A stretch of DNA of 64,000 nt, taken from positions 1 to 64,000 of the forward strand of contig NZ_JAGGLG010000013.1 of the NCBI RefSeq assembly GCF_017874315.1, given 5' to 3'. Made by a program: the position numbers and the translations under genes. The notes under the pieces are model-generated. The model had not been told where the DNA came from and did not search any database. It saw nothing but the letters and a program-made list of their open reading frames with translations. Within the stretch, counting starts at the first letter, position 1, and every line of letters starts with the position of its first letter. Source of the stretch: Symbiobacterium terraclitae (lineage in GTDB: Bacteria > Bacillota > Sulfobacillia > Symbiobacteriales > Symbiobacteriaceae). Positions 50,386 to 59,817 of this stretch are shown here, piece by piece.

Positions 50386-52266
50386 TCAGAGCTGGAACCG
50401 CTTGACCTGGGCGCCCAGATCCTGCGCCACCTGCTCCAGTGCGGCCGCACTGCCGGAGAGGCTGGCTGCCGAAGCGCTCTGCTGCTCCACCGCCTCTCCC
50501 AGCCCGTCAACCGCCTGGGCGTTGGCCTGGACGATCTCGGCTACCCGGGCGATCGCCTCGAGCATCTGGGCCGTGCCGGCGGCCATCTCCTCGGAGGCGG
50601 CCGAGTTCTCCTCCGCCACCGCCGCGACCGACTGGAAGGTCTCGGTCACCCGCTGCGCATCCTGGCGGATGCGGGCCATCGCGTCGGCCACCCGCTGCAC
50701 GTCGCGCGCGGAGCCGTCGACCGTCTGGATGATGGCAGAGAGCGCCCGGCCGGTGTCGGCCGCCATCTGGCCGCCGCGCTCCACCTCGGCGTTGCCGGTC
50801 TCCATCGCCTGGACCGCCTCGGCGGTGCGACCCTGGATGTTGGTGATCAGGTCGGCGATCTCCCGGGTCGAGGCGGCGGAGCGCTCCGCCAGCCGCCGCA
50901 CCTCTTCGGCCACCACGGCAAAGCCGCGGCCGTGCTCCCCGGCGCGCGCCGCCTCGATGGCGGCGTTCAGGGCAAGCAGGTTGGTCTGCTCGGCAATCTC
51001 CGTGATCGCCTGGGTGATCTGGCCGATCTGGGCGGAGAGCTGTTCGAGATCGCGGATCTTCGCCATGGCCTGTGCCACCGCGGTGCGGATCCGCCCGATG
51101 CCGTCCAACGTCTGCTCCACCACGGTCACGCCCTCGCGCGCCGTGGCGGTCGCGTGGGCCGAGCCCTCGGCCATGGCAACCACGGTGGCCGCGACCTGCT
51201 CGATCTCGGCCCGGACCTCATCCAGCAGCCGGGCGGCCTGGGCCACCTCGCCCGCCGTCTGCCCGGAGCCGGAGGCGATCTGCTGTATGGTGACCTCCAT
51301 CTGCTCCACCGACTGGCGCGCCTCAGTCGAGGTGAGCGAGAGCGTCCCGCCGTTGGCGCGGACCTCCTCCACCGCCCGGACCGTCAGCTCCGCGTGGCGG
51401 GTCGACTGCCCGGCCGACTCCCGCATGGCCGCGGCGGCGCCCAGGACGGCCTCGGTGGAGAGGGTGACCCCCTCGATCAGCTGGCGAATCTCCTGCTGCA
51501 GGCGCGAGATGTCCAGCATCTCGTCCACCTCGTTCCGCGGGCGGCGGGCCGCGTCGGGATCGATCCGGAGGTCGCCCTCGCCCAGCCGCCGGAGCGTGGC
51601 GGCCGCCTGCCGCAGCGGACGGCTGAGGACGTTGGAGAGGAGCAGCGCCACCGCCACCCAGATCGCCACCGATGCCAGGGTGAAGCCCGCGGCGGTCCAG
51701 AGCGCCTCCCTCAGCACCCTGGTGACCGCGGTGACGTCGTAGTCGATGCCGGCGAAGCCGACGACCTTGCCCGAGCCGTCACGCAGCGGGTGGATGGCGC
51801 TCTTCCACTCGCCCAGCTCGTCGGCGTAGATCTCCGACGCTGCGGGGACGCCCCCGAGTGCGGAGGTGATCGCATCCGCGAAGGTGCCGGGCGGGATGGC
51901 GTACTCCGCGCCGGGCATCATCACGGCCGGGTAGACGAAGGCGATCCGCGGGTTGCCGGTGCCGTCGGCGACCACGCCGTAGACCAACGCCGCGCCGGTG
52001 TCGGCGGCGAACCCACTGGCCATCGCCATGTACCGCTCATAGAGCCCCGCGTCTCCGCCCGCCGCCAGCCGGACCATGTCGTCGCCATTGATCTGCGCCG
52101 TCAGAACCGCGGCCAGTTTGGACTGTTCGCTCTCGAGCCGTTCGAGGATCATGTCCTGAGTCCGTATGTACGTGAGGCAGCCCAGCAAGGCGGTCAGGAG
52201 AACTCCCGGCGTGACAATCCAGGTGATCAGGCGGAGACGTAGTCTGCGTATGGGGTCGCGGATCAT
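50386..52266 (-). CDS. Methyl-accepting chemotaxis protein
   Basis: 626 residues. TM1 about 12-32; periplasmic sensor about 35-185 with a single Cache/dCache-like pattern ([31 protein letters not shown]); TM2 about 188-210; HAMP ([24 protein letters not shown]); then a long coiled coil with the signalling tip [49 protein letters not shown], the diagnostic hairpin. It would feed CheA/CheW. ATG with GGGAGG upstream. The AT-rich 52270-52350 region probably holds the promoter. Confidence 0.93.
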   Translation of the reverse strand: MIRDPIRRLRLRLITWIVTPGVLLTALLGCLTYIRTQDMILERLESEQSKLAAVLTAQINGDDMVRLAAGGDAGLYERYMAMASGFAADTGAALVYGVVADGTGNPRIAFVYPAVMMPGAEYAIPPGTFADAITSALGGVPAASEIYADELGEWKSAIHPLRDGSGKVVGFAGIDYDVTAVTRVLREALWTAAGFTLASVAIWVAVALLLSNVLSRPLRQAAATLRRLGEGDLRIDPDAARRPRNEVDEMLDISRLQQEIRQLIEGVTLSTEAVLGAAAAMRESAGQSTRHAELTVRAVEEVRANGGTLSLTSTEARQSVEQMEVTIQQIASGSGQTAGEVAQAARLLDEVRAEIEQVAATVVAMAEGSAHATATAREGVTVVEQTLDGIGRIRTAVAQAMAKIRDLEQLSAQIGQITQAITEIAEQTNLLALNAAIEAARAGEHGRGFAVVAEEVRRLAERSAASTREIADLITNIQGRTAEAVQAMETGNAEVERGGQMAADTGRALSAIIQTVDGSARDVQRVADAMARIRQDAQRVTETFQSVAAVAEENSAASEEMAAGTAQMLEAIARVAEIVQANAQAVDGLGEAVEQQSASAASLSGSAAALEQVAQDLGAQVKRFQL

Positions 52267-52398
52267 GACGAGTTGACCTCCCTGTATAGTATAACCTTTA
52301 ACAATTCAAGGATAGATAATAAGCACTTATTGAGCAACGGGGTTTCTGTTACAGTTTCGTTACACGGTGTTCGCCCTCGTCACCGCTGAAAATAGAAA

Positions 52399-52417
52399 GG
52401 GGCCCGCGCCGGGCCCC
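52399..52417 (-). terminator. Terminator after the HEPN/CBS-like gene
   Basis: GGGGCCC/GGGCCCC stem followed on the minus strand by TTTCTATTTTC, about 95 bp past the stop. Confidence 0.7.
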
Positions 52418-52510
52418 GTGGGGAGGTCTCCCCATTCAGCACCGACGCGAGCCGATTCCAAGGGGCCGGACCGCCATGGCCTCGCAGGGCTCCGGCGCCG
52501 CCCGATATGG

Positions 52511-53227
52511 CTAGCTCAGGCCCTCCGGCGGGTTCAGCAGGTCGCGCGGGGTGATGATCCCGAGGAGCGCCTCGTCCTCCCGGCCGCTCTCCGTGATCAG
52601 GAGCGCCTCCAGGGCCGCCTGCCGCTTGCCTTTCCCGGGGGTGAAGAGCTCGGCGGCGTCGTACCATGTGGCGCTGCGGGGGACGAAGGCCACCCGCCGC
52701 CCCCCGAACGGGTCGTGGCGCAGGGCGTCGGCCACCGTCGCGCCGGCGACGTCCACACCGCCGGTGGCGAGGGAGTCGGCGAGCCACTGGGCGATGCAGC
52801 GGGAGGTCAACAGCCCGGCGAAGCGCGCTCCCCGGAACGCCGGGAACTGGGTGTAGTGGTACTCGCGGATCCACCGGAGCGGCTTCGCGAGGGGATCGTC
52901 GACGTCCAGCCGCCGCACCTCCCGGCGGAACATGGGGTAGACGCGGGGCGGGTTGATGATGACCTCCGCCAGCCGCTCGATGGCCTCCACCACCTCAGGG
53001 CGGGGGTCGGCGATGATGCGGGCCGGGTACTCCTTGTCGTGGACGATGGCGTTGCGCAGCGCCCCGAACTCCTTCAGGTCGTCGGCGTACCGGCGGACCA
53101 CGCTGAACCGCTTCGCCGCCTGGTCCACCACCGAGGCGAAGCCGAAGCGGGAGCGGTCGATGTCGAGCAGGTCCCGCAGGTGGTCGTCGATCTGGTTGTA
53201 CGCCCTGATGAACCGTTCCGCTGACAT
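52511..53227 (-). CDS. Protein with HEPN-like N-terminus and CBS-like C-terminus
   Basis: 238 residues. The N-terminal helical part (1-115) carries ALRNAIVHDK, an R-x4-H element (Arg58-His63) like the HEPN motif or the related all-alpha MAE_28990/DUF4145-type domains. The C-terminal part (about 125-236) reads like a pair of CBS motifs (FAGLLTSRCIAQWLADSL ... VAFVPRSATWYDAAELF ... ALLITESGREDEALLGIITPRDLL). A nucleotide-sensing CBS pair controlling an RNase-like or scaffold domain would be unusual; this is inference from motifs only. It is a single-gene unit with a terminator. Confidence 0.6.
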   Translation of the reverse strand: MSAERFIRAYNQIDDHLRDLLDIDRSRFGFASVVDQAAKRFSVVRRYADDLKEFGALRNAIVHDKEYPARIIADPRPEVVEAIERLAEVIINPPRVYPMFRREVRRLDVDDPLAKPLRWIREYHYTQFPAFRGARFAGLLTSRCIAQWLADSLATGGVDVAGATVADALRHDPFGGRRVAFVPRSATWYDAAELFTPGKGKRQAALEALLITESGREDEALLGIITPRDLLNPPEGLS

Positions 53228-53356
53228 CGGCGCCTCACCTCAGGGCCGAGGTTCGGCACCGGGTCCGCAATCTCCTACCGGGCGGGGTGGGGCTGCGTGC
53301 CCCTGCCGCTTCGGCAGGGACGGCCCCGTCTCCGCGGGCCCGCCTCCTTGGAGGCG

Positions 53357-53851
53357 TCACCTCGCGTTGACGGTCGCCACCGGGTCACCGGCATCCACCG
53401 GCCCCTGGCGCTCCAGGCGCCAGGTCTGCTTCTCCTCCAGGTTCGTATACACCACCGGCGTGGCCAGCGAGGGAACGTCGCCCTGAATCGCCGCCAGGTC
53501 GACCTCGAGCAGCGGCTGCCCCGCGCTGACCTTCGCCCCCTGCGCGGTCAGGATCCGGAAGCCCCTGCCCTGGAGCTTCACCGTGTCGATCCCGACGTGG
53601 ACCAGCACCTCCAGCCCGACGGCGGTGCGGATCCCCACCGCGTGGCCGGTCGGAAAGAGGTTCACCACCTCGCCGTCCACCGGGCTGACCACCCGCGCCG
53701 CGGACGTCACCTCGGGGAAGACGCAGAAGCCGTCGCCCATCATCTTCTCCGCGAAGACCAGGTCGGGTGTCTCGCCGATGGGCTTCACCTCGCCCTTGAC
53801 GGGCGCTACCACCTTGATCGGCTGCTTTCTTGCGAAGAGACCAAAGACCAT
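53357..53851 (-). CDS. PTS glucose-type EIIA component
   Basis: 164 residues, a stand-alone EIIA(Glc) domain. Seen: VVAPVKGEVKPIGETPDLVFAEKMMGDGFCVFPE, active-site His70 (NLFPTGHAVGI) and His85 (VLVHVGIDTVKLQGRGF), which line the phosphorylation site. HPr-phosphate would donate to His85 for an EIIB elsewhere. No EIIB, EIIC, HPr or EI gene is in the window. A short hairpin (CCTGCCG/CGGCAGG at about 53299-53315) follows the gene. Confidence 0.93.
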   Translation of the reverse strand: MVFGLFARKQPIKVVAPVKGEVKPIGETPDLVFAEKMMGDGFCVFPEVTSAARVVSPVDGEVVNLFPTGHAVGIRTAVGLEVLVHVGIDTVKLQGRGFRILTAQGAKVSAGQPLLEVDLAAIQGDVPSLATPVVYTNLEEKQTWRLERQGPVDAGDPVATVNAR

Positions 53852-54141
53852 CGAAACCGCCCCCTACGTCAGCCGAGCCGCGTGATCTGTGCTTTAGACG
53901 ATTACACTTCGTGCTGAAGAACCGCGTGCCTGCTCGTTGCGCCCCTCGCCGGCCCGCCGGCCGCCTCAGTCACCGGCTGCCCCTCTCTTCCTCCCTAGTC
54001 ATTCCCCGGCGGCGCCCGCAGCGTACGGCGCCGCCTTTGCACGTGGCAGGGCTAACCATGGCAGCGCCGCCTGCATACCGTGGTGGGGAATCGCCCGCCC
54101 AACCCCCGGCGGGGGGCGGACTACTGAAGGAGGCAGGACAT
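53852..54141. other. Long leader or divergent intergenic region
   Basis: 290 bp between the EIIA gene (-) and the ABC importer (+). Pairing of ACCATGG with CCGTGGT (about 54053-54087) and a C5GGCG5 hairpin near 54105-54120 suggests a structured leader RNA for the importer. I searched for TPP riboswitch signatures and found none. Promoters could not be located with confidence. Confidence 0.35.
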
Positions 54142-55173
54142 ATGACCAGCCGCAGATCACGGCCAGCGATGCTGCTGACGGCCGCCCTGATGTCCGCCGT
54201 ACTCCTGGCGGCGTGCGGCAGGGGCCCGGCCAGGACGAGCGAGAAGGTCACGGTCCGGTTCACGGAGGTCATCCACTCGATCTTCTACGCCCCGCAGTAC
54301 GTGGCCCAGGCGAAGGGCTTCTTCGAGGACGAGGGGCTCGAGGTGATCGCCTCCACCGCACAGGGCTCCGACCGGGGCGTCGCCGCTCTGCTGGCCGGCA
54401 CGGCGGACATCGCCATGGTGGGCCCCGAAACCACGGTCTTCGTCTACAACCAGGACTCGCCGGTGAAGGTGAAGCTGTTCGCCCAGCTCACGGCCCGTGA
54501 CGGCTCCTTCCTGGTGGCCCGGGAGAAGCCCGAGGGCGAGTTCTCTTGGACCGACGTCAGGGGTAAGTCCATCATCGGCTGGCGGCCGGGCTCGATGCCG
54601 CAGCTGGTGGCCGAGGCCATCCTCCGTCGCCACGGCCTGGACCCCGAGACCGACCTGGAGTACATCGACAACCTGGCGGCGCCGGCCATGGTGGGCGCGT
54701 TCCTGAGCGGACAGGGAGATTACATACAGGTCTTTGAGCCGTCGGTCAGCCAGCTGGAGCAGGAGGGGCACGGGTACGTGGTCTCCTACCTGGGCGCCGA
54801 CTACGGCGGCATGCCCTACACCGGCTTCGTCGCGACCGACAAGTTCATCGCGGAGCACCCGGACGTGATCCAGCGGTACACCAACGCCATCTACCGGGCG
54901 CAGAAGTACGTGTTCGAGACCGACCCGAAGGTGGTGGCCCGGGAGGTCGCACAGTTCTTCGAGGGGACCGACGTCGACCTGCTTGCGGCCTCCATCCAGC
55001 GCTACCGGGACGAGGGCGGCTGGGTGCGAACTCCGGTGATGAACCCCGCCGACTACGACGCCCTCCAGGACCTGATGATCGCCAGGGGCGTGCTGCAGCC
55101 CGACCAGCGGGCGCCCTTCGACGCCATCGCCACCAACCAGTTTGCCGAGGAGGCGGTCAACCGGATCAAGTAG
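54142..55173 (+). CDS. NMT1/SsuA-type substrate-binding lipoprotein
   Basis: 343 residues from the ATG at 54142 (GAAGGAGG upstream). Lipobox LLAAC (Cys about 25), then a NitT/TauT-family binding domain: VRFTEVIHSIFYAPQYVAQAKGFFEDEGLEVIASTAQGSDRGVAALLAGTADIAMVGPETTVF and IGWRPGSMPQLVAEAILRRHGLDPETDLEYIDNLAAPAMVGAFLSGQGDYIQVFEP. The family includes binding proteins for taurine, sulfonates, nitrate and thiamine precursors; the N-terminal FYAPQYVA pattern fits the pyrimidine-like (ThiY/NMT1) group slightly better. Substrate unproven. First of a three-gene importer operon. Confidence 0.88.
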   Translation: MTSRRSRPAMLLTAALMSAVLLAACGRGPARTSEKVTVRFTEVIHSIFYAPQYVAQAKGFFEDEGLEVIASTAQGSDRGVAALLAGTADIAMVGPETTVFVYNQDSPVKVKLFAQLTARDGSFLVAREKPEGEFSWTDVRGKSIIGWRPGSMPQLVAEAILRRHGLDPETDLEYIDNLAAPAMVGAFLSGQGDYIQVFEPSVSQLEQEGHGYVVSYLGADYGGMPYTGFVATDKFIAEHPDVIQRYTNAIYRAQKYVFETDPKVVAREVAQFFEGTDVDLLAASIQRYRDEGGWVRTPVMNPADYDALQDLMIARGVLQPDQRAPFDAIATNQFAEEAVNRIK

Positions 55174-55186
55174 AGGAGGTCTGGAC

Positions 55187-55963
55187 GTGAGCCGTCCCCG
55201 CATCGCACTCGAGGAGGTCTCCCTGACCTACCTCACCCCCCGGGGGGCCACGCCGGCGCTGGCCGGAGTCTCCCTGGCGGTCTACCCGGGGGAGTTCGTC
55301 TCCATCGTCGGCCCCAGCGGGTCGGGCAAGTCCACGATCCTCTCCCTCATCGCCGGCATCCTGAGGCCCACCGCCGGGCGGGTGCTGCTGGACGGCGAGC
55401 CGGTCACCGGCCCCTCCCAGCGGGTGGGCTACATGCTCCAGCGGGACTACCTCTTCGAGTGGCGCACGGTGAGGGAGAACTGCATGATCGGTCCGGAGGT
55501 GCAGGGGCAGGACCGGGCCAGGGCCAGGGGACGGGTGGCCCGGCTCCTGCACAAGACCGGTCTTGCCGCCTTCGCGGACGCCTACCCGGACCAGCTCTCG
55601 GGCGGCATGCGCCAGCGCGCCGCGCTGGTGCGCACCCTCGCCATCGACCCCGATATCCTGCTGCTCGACGAACCCTTCTCCGCCCTGGACTTCCAGACCA
55701 AGCTGATGCTCGCCGACGAGATGTGGAGCCTGCTGAAATCGGAACACAAGACGGCGCTGCTGGTCACGCACGACATCTCCGAGGCCATCTCCATGTCCGA
55801 CCGGGTGATCGTGCTCTCCCAGCGGCCCGGGCGGGTGAAGTCGGTCCACGAGATCACCTTCGCCGGGCCGGAGCGCCCCGTTCCGTTCAAGGCGCGGAGC
55901 GCACCGGAGTACGGCGGCTACTTCCAGCGCATCTGGTCCGAGCTGGACCAGCCCGGGAGGTGA
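55187..55963 (+). CDS. NitT/TauT-type ABC transporter ATP-binding protein
   Basis: 258 residues from a GTG at 55187 (AGGAGG upstream). Walker A VGPSGSGKSTILSLIAGIL, Q-loop GYMLQRDYLFEWRTVRENC, signature LSGGMRQRAALVRTL, Walker B ILLLDEPFSALDFQTK, H-loop LLVTHDISEAISMSDRVIVLSQRPGRV. Typical SsuB/TauB. It ends 6 bp before the permease. Confidence 0.93.
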   Translation: MSRPRIALEEVSLTYLTPRGATPALAGVSLAVYPGEFVSIVGPSGSGKSTILSLIAGILRPTAGRVLLDGEPVTGPSQRVGYMLQRDYLFEWRTVRENCMIGPEVQGQDRARARGRVARLLHKTGLAAFADAYPDQLSGGMRQRAALVRTLAIDPDILLLDEPFSALDFQTKLMLADEMWSLLKSEHKTALLVTHDISEAISMSDRVIVLSQRPGRVKSVHEITFAGPERPVPFKARSAPEYGGYFQRIWSELDQPGR

Positions 55964-55969
55964 GCGTCC

Positions 55970-56779
55970 GTGCGCGATGAGGAGTTGCTTGCCCGGTACC
56001 GCCGCGCCCAGCGGCGCCGCCGCTGGTCCGTGACGGCCGCCCAGGCGGCCCTGTTGGCCGGCTTCCTGGCGCTGTGGGAGCTGGCCGCGGCCCGCTACTG
56101 GGTGAACCCGATGCTGACCAGCCGCCCCTCCGCGGTCTGGCGGACCCTGCTCGACCTGACCGCCTCGGGCTCGCTCTGGCGGCACGTGGGGGTCACCCTC
56201 CAGGAGACGCTGGCCGGCTTTGCGGTCGGCATGGCGCTGGGCATGGCCGTCGCCGTGGCGCTCTGGTGGTGGCCCGCCCTGGCGGCGGTGCTCGACCCCT
56301 ACCTGGTAGTGCTCAACGCCCTGCCCAAGATCGCCCTCGGCCCCATCTTCTACATCTGGCTCGGCCACCAGTGGTCGGTCTACGGCATGGCCGTGGCGAT
56401 CTCGGTGATCGTCACCATCGTGATGCTCCACGCCGGCTTCGGCGAGGTGGAGCAGAATCAGATCCTGGTCATGCGCACGTTCGGCGCGACCCGGGCGCAG
56501 ATCCTGCAGAAGGTGGTCATCCCCGCCTCGCTGCCCACCCTGATGGCCGCGCTGAAGGTGAACATCGGTCTGACGCTGGTAGGCGTGATCGTAGGCGAGT
56601 TCCTCTCCGCCCGGGCGGGCCTGGGCTACCTGATCATCTACGGCGGCCAGGTCTTCCAGATGCAGCTGGTGATGACCTCGGTGGTGATCCTCGCGCTGAT
56701 CTCCGCCGTGCTCTACCTGGCCGTGACCTGGGCGGAGCGGCTCGTGGCCCGGCTCCTCCACCTGCCGACCCGGAGCTGA
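55970..56779 (+). CDS. NitT/TauT-type ABC transporter permease
   Basis: 269 residues, six spans, from a GTG with GGGAGGTG upstream. Seen: RHVGVTLQETLAGFAVGMALGMAVAVAL, the EAA loop TFGATRAQILQKVVIPASLPTLMAALKVNIGLTLVGVIVGEF (SsuC/TauC type), and a 30-residue N-terminal basic segment. Completes the importer. Confidence 0.92.
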   Translation: MRDEELLARYRRAQRRRRWSVTAAQAALLAGFLALWELAAARYWVNPMLTSRPSAVWRTLLDLTASGSLWRHVGVTLQETLAGFAVGMALGMAVAVALWWWPALAAVLDPYLVVLNALPKIALGPIFYIWLGHQWSVYGMAVAISVIVTIVMLHAGFGEVEQNQILVMRTFGATRAQILQKVVIPASLPTLMAALKVNIGLTLVGVIVGEFLSARAGLGYLIIYGGQVFQMQLVMTSVVILALISAVLYLAVTWAERLVARLLHLPTRS

Positions 56780-56903
56780 CTCCGCCCGGGCCCGTCCCGA
56801 CCCGTGCTCCATCCGGGTAGAGGCTTTGCGCAACTTATGGCAGGAGTTCCCCGTCTTACCGTGGAAGGAAAGCAGGCTTCCCGGACGACAGGGGGGTTCC
56901 AGC

Positions 56904-59804
56904 TTGACTCGCAGAAACAGGTCACAACGGGTACACCGCAGGGCTCTGCTGATCCTGGCCTCGGGCGCCTGCGCCTGGTGGCTTTTGTGGCGCTTCGGCT
57001 ACGCAGGTTCCTGGCAGACCGCCGGCCTCGCCGCGCTGGTCTGCTTCCTCCTGCTGCTCAATCAGCGGAGCGCCGCGCGGCGAACGGCGGCGCCCTCCCG
57101 CCGGTGGGAGGGATCCGTGGCGGACCCGGTCGGCGAGCCCCTGCCATCCCGGCGCCGCCGGCCCAACGCCGTGAGCGAGGCGTACAACACGTATCCCGGC
57201 ACGCAGTCCGATGCGCAGCAGGCGCAGCAGAGCCACCCGCCTGCCCGCGCCCCGCGCCTGACGGCGTTCACCACCCAGGGGCTGGTGACCGACGGCACCC
57301 GCGAGGCGCCGTCCCGGATGCCGCCCCCGGTCCCGCCGCCCATCTTCGGCAATCCGGCCTCGCGGCCCATCGTCGCGGGGATGGAGCACACCGCCCGCAG
57401 GGCCCAGCCGCAGCCCGCCGAGGCGGAACAGGGGACACAGGAAGACGCGCCGGTGGCGGGGAGCGCGGCGCAGTCGACGGCTGCACCGGTTCGCGCAACC
57501 GAACTTCAGCCTTCGAGCGCTCCGACAACCGTGACCGCATCGCAGCCGGCAGACGCTCCGGTTCTCGCAACCGAACCGACGAGCGCTCCGGCAACCGTGA
57601 CCGCATCGCAGCCGACAGACGCTCCGACACTCGAGGCGGCGCAGCAGGCGACCGGTGCACCTCCACCCCGGACCGCACCGCACGCGGCGGATGCACCGCC
57701 GCCCGGTATCTCATCGCAACCGGCGGGCTCACCGGCACTCGGGACCGAACCGCAATCAAATGGCGTGTCGATTCTTGGAGTCGCGGCCGTCGTACCAACG
57801 CCGGGGGCAGCGCCTGATTCGGCGGATATCTCGTCACCGGGCACTGTACGGCAACCAGCGCATGCGCCTGTACCGGAGACCGCGCCGCGCCCCGCCCACG
57901 CGCCGGTCCCAGGGGCTGCGCTGCAATCCCCGCAAGCGCATGCTCCAGAGGCTGCGCCGCAATCCACGCAAGGACATGCTCCGGGGGCTTCGCCGCAATC
58001 CACGCAAGCGCCCGCTCCCGGGGCTGCGTGGCAACCCAGGCCCTTCTCTGCGCCGGGGATCACAGCGCAGCCGCCGTACACCGGGACAGCCGAAACCGCC
58101 GCACCGTCTGCTGTCCCGGAGTCTGCGCCCGCGCCGAACCTGGCGGACGACGAAGTCGCCGTGGCCGCGGATCCCCGGGTCGCTGCGGACGGCGGCGCAG
58201 CTCCAGTCCGCCCCGGCCTGCCCGGGCTCACGCCCGCCGAACGGTTCTCCCTGGGGCTGGACGCCTCACCGGCGGCGCCTGACGCGGGCGCGCCGGCCGC
58301 GCCCGCATACGTCCTCCCCTCCCTCGACCTCCTCCCCCTGCCGGCCAGCGAGCGAGGGCTCTCCGAGGACGAGATCCTCGAGCGCGCCTCCCTGCTGGAG
58401 CAGACCCTCGCCAGCTTCGGCGTGGAGGCCACCGTGGTGGACTTCTCCTTCGGTCCGGCCGTCACACGGTACGAGCTGCAGCCGGCGCCGGGCGTGCGGG
58501 TCAACAAGTTCACCGCCCTGGCGGATGACATCGCCCTCGCCCTGGCGGCTGTCGACGTGCGGGTGGAGGCGCCCATCCCCGGCAAGTCGGCCGTCGGCAT
58601 CGAGGTGCCCAACAAGGAGCGGCTGGCGGTGCCGCTGCGGGAGGTCCTCCAGTCGCCGGAGTTCCAGGAGAGCCCGTCGAAGCTGACCGTCGCCCTGGGC
58701 AAGGACAACTCCGGCCACCCCGTGGTGGGCGACCTGGCCCGGATGCCGCACCTCCTGATCGCGGGGTCCACGGGTTCCGGCAAGTCCGTCTGCGTCAACG
58801 CCATCATCTGCTCCCTGCTCTACAAGGCCCGGCCCGACGAGGTCAAGATGCTGATGATCGACCCCAAGATGGTCGAGCTCTCCATGTACAACGGCATCCC
58901 CCACCTGATCGCGCCGGTGGTCACCGACGTCCGCAAGGCCGCCGGCTACCTGAAGGGCGCCGTGAAGGAGATGGAGGCCCGCTACGAGCTCTTCGCCGCG
59001 AGCGGCGTCCGAAACATCGAGCAGTACAACCGGCAGGTCGCCCTGGAGACAGGATCGGGTTCCGACCGTTCCCGGCAGCCCCTGCCCTACATCGTCGTCT
59101 TCATCGACGAGCTGGCCGACCTGATGATGGTCGCGCCGGTGGACGTCGAGGACGCCATCTGCCGCCTCGCCCAGATGGCCCGGGCCTGCGGCATCCACCT
59201 GGTCATCGCGACCCAGTCGCCCCGGGTGGACGTGATCACCGGCCTCATCAAGGCGAACATCCCCTCCCGTATCGCCTTCGCCGTCTCGTCCCAGGTCGAC
59301 TCCCGGGTGATCCTGGACGCCGCCGGCGCCGAGCGGCTGCTGGGCCGGGGCGATATGCTCTACCACCCCACCGGCCTCCCCAAGCCGATCCGGGCGCAGG
59401 GCGCCTACATCAGCGAGGCCTCGGTGGAGGAGCTGGTCCGGTTCGTGAAGGCCCAGGGCACCCCGGAGTACACGGCCCAGGAGGTACCCGTGGAGAACGG
59501 CAGCCGCCGCGGGGCCCGAAGCGGCGCAGAGGAGCAGGCGTCCTCGACGGCGGTGGACGAGGCCCTCCCGGAGGCGGCCCGCATCATCATCGAGCACGGC
59601 CACGCCTCGGTCTCCCTGCTGCAGCGGCGGCTGCGCTGCAACTACACCAAGGCCACACGCCTGATCGACGAGCTGGAGGCGATGGGTCTGGTGGGCCCGC
59701 ACCAGGGCTCGAAACCCCGGGAGGTGCTGGCCACCATGGCCACCTGGCACGAGCTGTTCGGCAACCGGTCGGGCGGGACCGGATCCGGCCAGCCGGTCGA
59801 GTGA
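56904..59804 (+). CDS. FtsK/SpoIIIE-family DNA translocase with repetitive linker
   Basis: 966 residues from a TTG at 56904 (AGGGGGG 7 nt upstream); a TTG at 56826 has a weaker site. Only two membrane spans (about 14-32 and 37-53) replace the usual four. A very long Ala/Pro/Gln/Thr-rich linker (about 60-450) holds degenerate repeats such as SAPATVTASQPTDAP and HAPVPGAALQS. The motor follows (about 490-860): NKFTALADDIALALA (alpha/beta), Walker A LIAGSTGSGKSVCVNAI (about 622), VVFIDELADLMM (Walker B, about 735) and ATQSPRVDVITGLIKANIPSRIAFAVSSQVDSRVILD. A C-terminal winged-helix gamma domain (ARIIIEHGHASVSLLQRRLRCNYTKATRLIDELEAMGLVGP) reads KOPS/SRS. Likely chromosome translocation at division or sporulation. 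Confidence 0.92.
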   Translation: MTRRNRSQRVHRRALLILASGACAWWLLWRFGYAGSWQTAGLAALVCFLLLLNQRSAARRTAAPSRRWEGSVADPVGEPLPSRRRRPNAVSEAYNTYPGTQSDAQQAQQSHPPARAPRLTAFTTQGLVTDGTREAPSRMPPPVPPPIFGNPASRPIVAGMEHTARRAQPQPAEAEQGTQEDAPVAGSAAQSTAAPVRATELQPSSAPTTVTASQPADAPVLATEPTSAPATVTASQPTDAPTLEAAQQATGAPPPRTAPHAADAPPPGISSQPAGSPALGTEPQSNGVSILGVAAVVPTPGAAPDSADISSPGTVRQPAHAPVPETAPRPAHAPVPGAALQSPQAHAPEAAPQSTQGHAPGASPQSTQAPAPGAAWQPRPFSAPGITAQPPYTGTAETAAPSAVPESAPAPNLADDEVAVAADPRVAADGGAAPVRPGLPGLTPAERFSLGLDASPAAPDAGAPAAPAYVLPSLDLLPLPASERGLSEDEILERASLLEQTLASFGVEATVVDFSFGPAVTRYELQPAPGVRVNKFTALADDIALALAAVDVRVEAPIPGKSAVGIEVPNKERLAVPLREVLQSPEFQESPSKLTVALGKDNSGHPVVGDLARMPHLLIAGSTGSGKSVCVNAIICSLLYKARPDEVKMLMIDPKMVELSMYNGIPHLIAPVVTDVRKAAGYLKGAVKEMEARYELFAASGVRNIEQYNRQVALETGSGSDRSRQPLPYIVVFIDELADLMMVAPVDVEDAICRLAQMARACGIHLVIATQSPRVDVITGLIKANIPSRIAFAVSSQVDSRVILDAAGAERLLGRGDMLYHPTGLPKPIRAQGAYISEASVEELVRFVKAQGTPEYTAQEVPVENGSRRGARSGAEEQASSTAVDEALPEAARIIIEHGHASVSLLQRRLRCNYTKATRLIDELEAMGLVGPHQGSKPREVLATMATWHELFGNRSGGTGSGQPVE

Positions 59805-59817
59805 GGGGGTGACACAG

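Noticed and set aside
53852-54141. TPP riboswitch before the NMT1/SsuA-type importer
   Set aside because: Searched because such importers can carry thiamine precursors, but CUGAGA and the ACCUGAU-type elements are absent on either strand.
57470-58060. CRISPR-like or intergenic repeat array
   Set aside because: The short GC-rich repeats are in-frame coding for the Ala/Pro-rich linker of the translocase, with no constant repeat and spacer pattern.
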